Under the pieces are notes generated by a model, which was not told the origin of the DNA, did not search any database, and worked only from the letters and a program-made list of their open reading frames with translations. Position numbers and translations under genes: made by a program. 64,000 bases of DNA from JANQOH01 sp965200095 (GTDB taxonomy: Bacteria > Pseudomonadota > Alphaproteobacteria > UBA7887), in NCBI GenBank assembly GCA_965200095.1, contig OZ241350.1, positions 1,488,001 through 1,552,000 on the forward strand, given 5' to 3'. Positions 63,376 to 64,000 of the stretch are shown here, piece by piece; position 1 is the first letter of the stretch, and every line of letters begins with the position of its first letter.

Positions 63376-63924
63376 ATGGATACACCGCCGCAACAAGGGC
63401 GCTCCGCGCCGCCTTCCCCCTGGGTGATGCGCTTCGCCTCGCTCGTTGCGCCGGGCGGGCGCGTGCTCGACCTCGCCTGCGGCGCCGGCAGGCATACGCG
63501 CCCGTTGCTCGAGGCGGGTCATGCCGTGACCGCCGTCGACCGCGACCCGGTCGCTCTCGCGACACTCGCGGCGCACGCTTCGCCGCGCCTGTCGGTCCTG
63601 CGGTTCGACCTCGAAACCGGCGCCGGCTGGCCTCTCGGCGACGCGCGCTTCGCCGGCGTCGTCGTCGCCAATTACCTCCACCGCCCGCTGTTCGCGCCGC
63701 TGACCGCGGCGCTCGCGCCCGGCGGCGTGCTGATCTGCGAGACCTTCGCCGCCGGCAACGAGCGTTTCGGGCGCCCGCGGAACCCCGAGTTCCTGCTGCG
63801 CCCCGGCGAACTGCTCGATGTCGCGCGCGCCGCCCGGTTGCGCGTGCTCGCCTATGAGGACCTCGAAGTCGAGGCGCCGCGCCGCGCCTGCGTTCAGCGC
63901 ATCGCCGCACGGCGGGGCGGCTGA
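63376..63924 (+). CDS. Class I SAM-dependent methyltransferase
   Basis: This 182-residue protein has motif I GGRVLDLACGAGRHTRPLLE and the acidic VTAVDRDP. A VVVANYLHRPLF motif stands at the place of the catalytic loop, then LAPGGVLICETFA. It resembles small methyltransferases of the tellurite-resistance TehB or SmtA type. Substrate is unknown. The start is the ATG at 63376; the 76 bases after its end hold no recognisable feature. Confidence 0.82.
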   Translation: MDTPPQQGRSAPPSPWVMRFASLVAPGGRVLDLACGAGRHTRPLLEAGHAVTAVDRDPVALATLAAHASPRLSVLRFDLETGAGWPLGDARFAGVVVANYLHRPLFAPLTAALAPGGVLICETFAAGNERFGRPRNPEFLLRPGELLDVARAARLRVLAYEDLEVEAPRRACVQRIAARRGG

Positions 63925-64000
63925 GCCGTTTTCCCCGCTATACAAACTCTTCCACAGCGGTTCGCGGCTGCGCGGACGCCCGCGGCGTCTATGCTGCGCG

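Overview
The window is about 64 kb of GC-rich DNA from an alphaproteobacterium. The group is indicated by NDUFA12, a COQ9-family protein, DUF1489, DUF1178, a DUF465/YdcH-like protein, an mlaD-DUF2155-aat neighbourhood, and a tig-clpP-clpX-lon order. Its double membrane is shown by lptD/lptF/lptG, a Ton system, an autotransporter and an OmpA-type lipoprotein. I cannot name the genus from sequence alone.

Layout. 1-1.5 kb: end of a DsrE-like gene, an E1-like ThiF/MoeB gene and RNase P RNA (minus strand). 1.6-4.5 kb: a mosaic palindromic repeat cluster, an eroded phzF 5' end, and a cytosine-methylation cassette (dcm, a 47-codon coupled ORF, vsr). 4.5-12.5 kb: phzF, cytochrome c, RidA, a TPR protein, an exbB-exbD-exbD-tonB operon, lepA, msrA and a small membrane protein. 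12.5-17.4 kb: tRNA-Ser, a truncated ORF, a 1-kb repeat element with 15-bp terminal inverted repeats, a single-chain type IIG restriction-modification gene, and a MITE flanked by a perfect 10-bp direct repeat. 17.5-24.3 kb: metY, a four-gene 2-oxoacid dehydrogenase operon (E1a-E1b-E2-E3) and a GST. 24.4-31.8 kb: a large autotransporter preceded by a run of 15 C, a DUF35/thiolase pair, a 35-aa membrane protein and an enolase-superfamily enzyme. 31.9-39.5 kb: def, COQ9, purE-purK, DUF465, GTP-type PEP carboxykinase and a transketolase/PDH-E1-like enzyme. 39.6-46.1 kb: tRNA-Leu, tig-clpP-clpX-lon and NDUFA12. 46.3-51.5 kb: an orphan adenine methyltransferase and an ABC exporter-type pair with a His/Asp-rich 24-bp tandem repeat, then mlaD, DUF2155 and aat. 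51.6-64 kb: SDR, MFS transporter, DyP peroxidase, DUF1489, a CAU tRNA, the lptF-lptG-lptD operon, pepA, holC, an OmpA-type lipoprotein, DUF1178 and a methyltransferase.

Most genes are housekeeping and tightly packed, with 4-base ATGA/GTGA overlaps that indicate translational coupling. The accessory content lies in three places, each holding a DNA methyltransferase: beside phzF, beside tRNA-Ser, and between NDUFA12 and mlaD. The two most unusual signals are low-complexity tracts in surface or membrane genes. One is the 15-C run just upstream of the autotransporter signal peptide, a candidate phase-variation switch. The other is a seven-unit 24-bp repeat encoding EDHDDAH(D/G) in an ABC permease, a candidate metal-binding loop of variable length.
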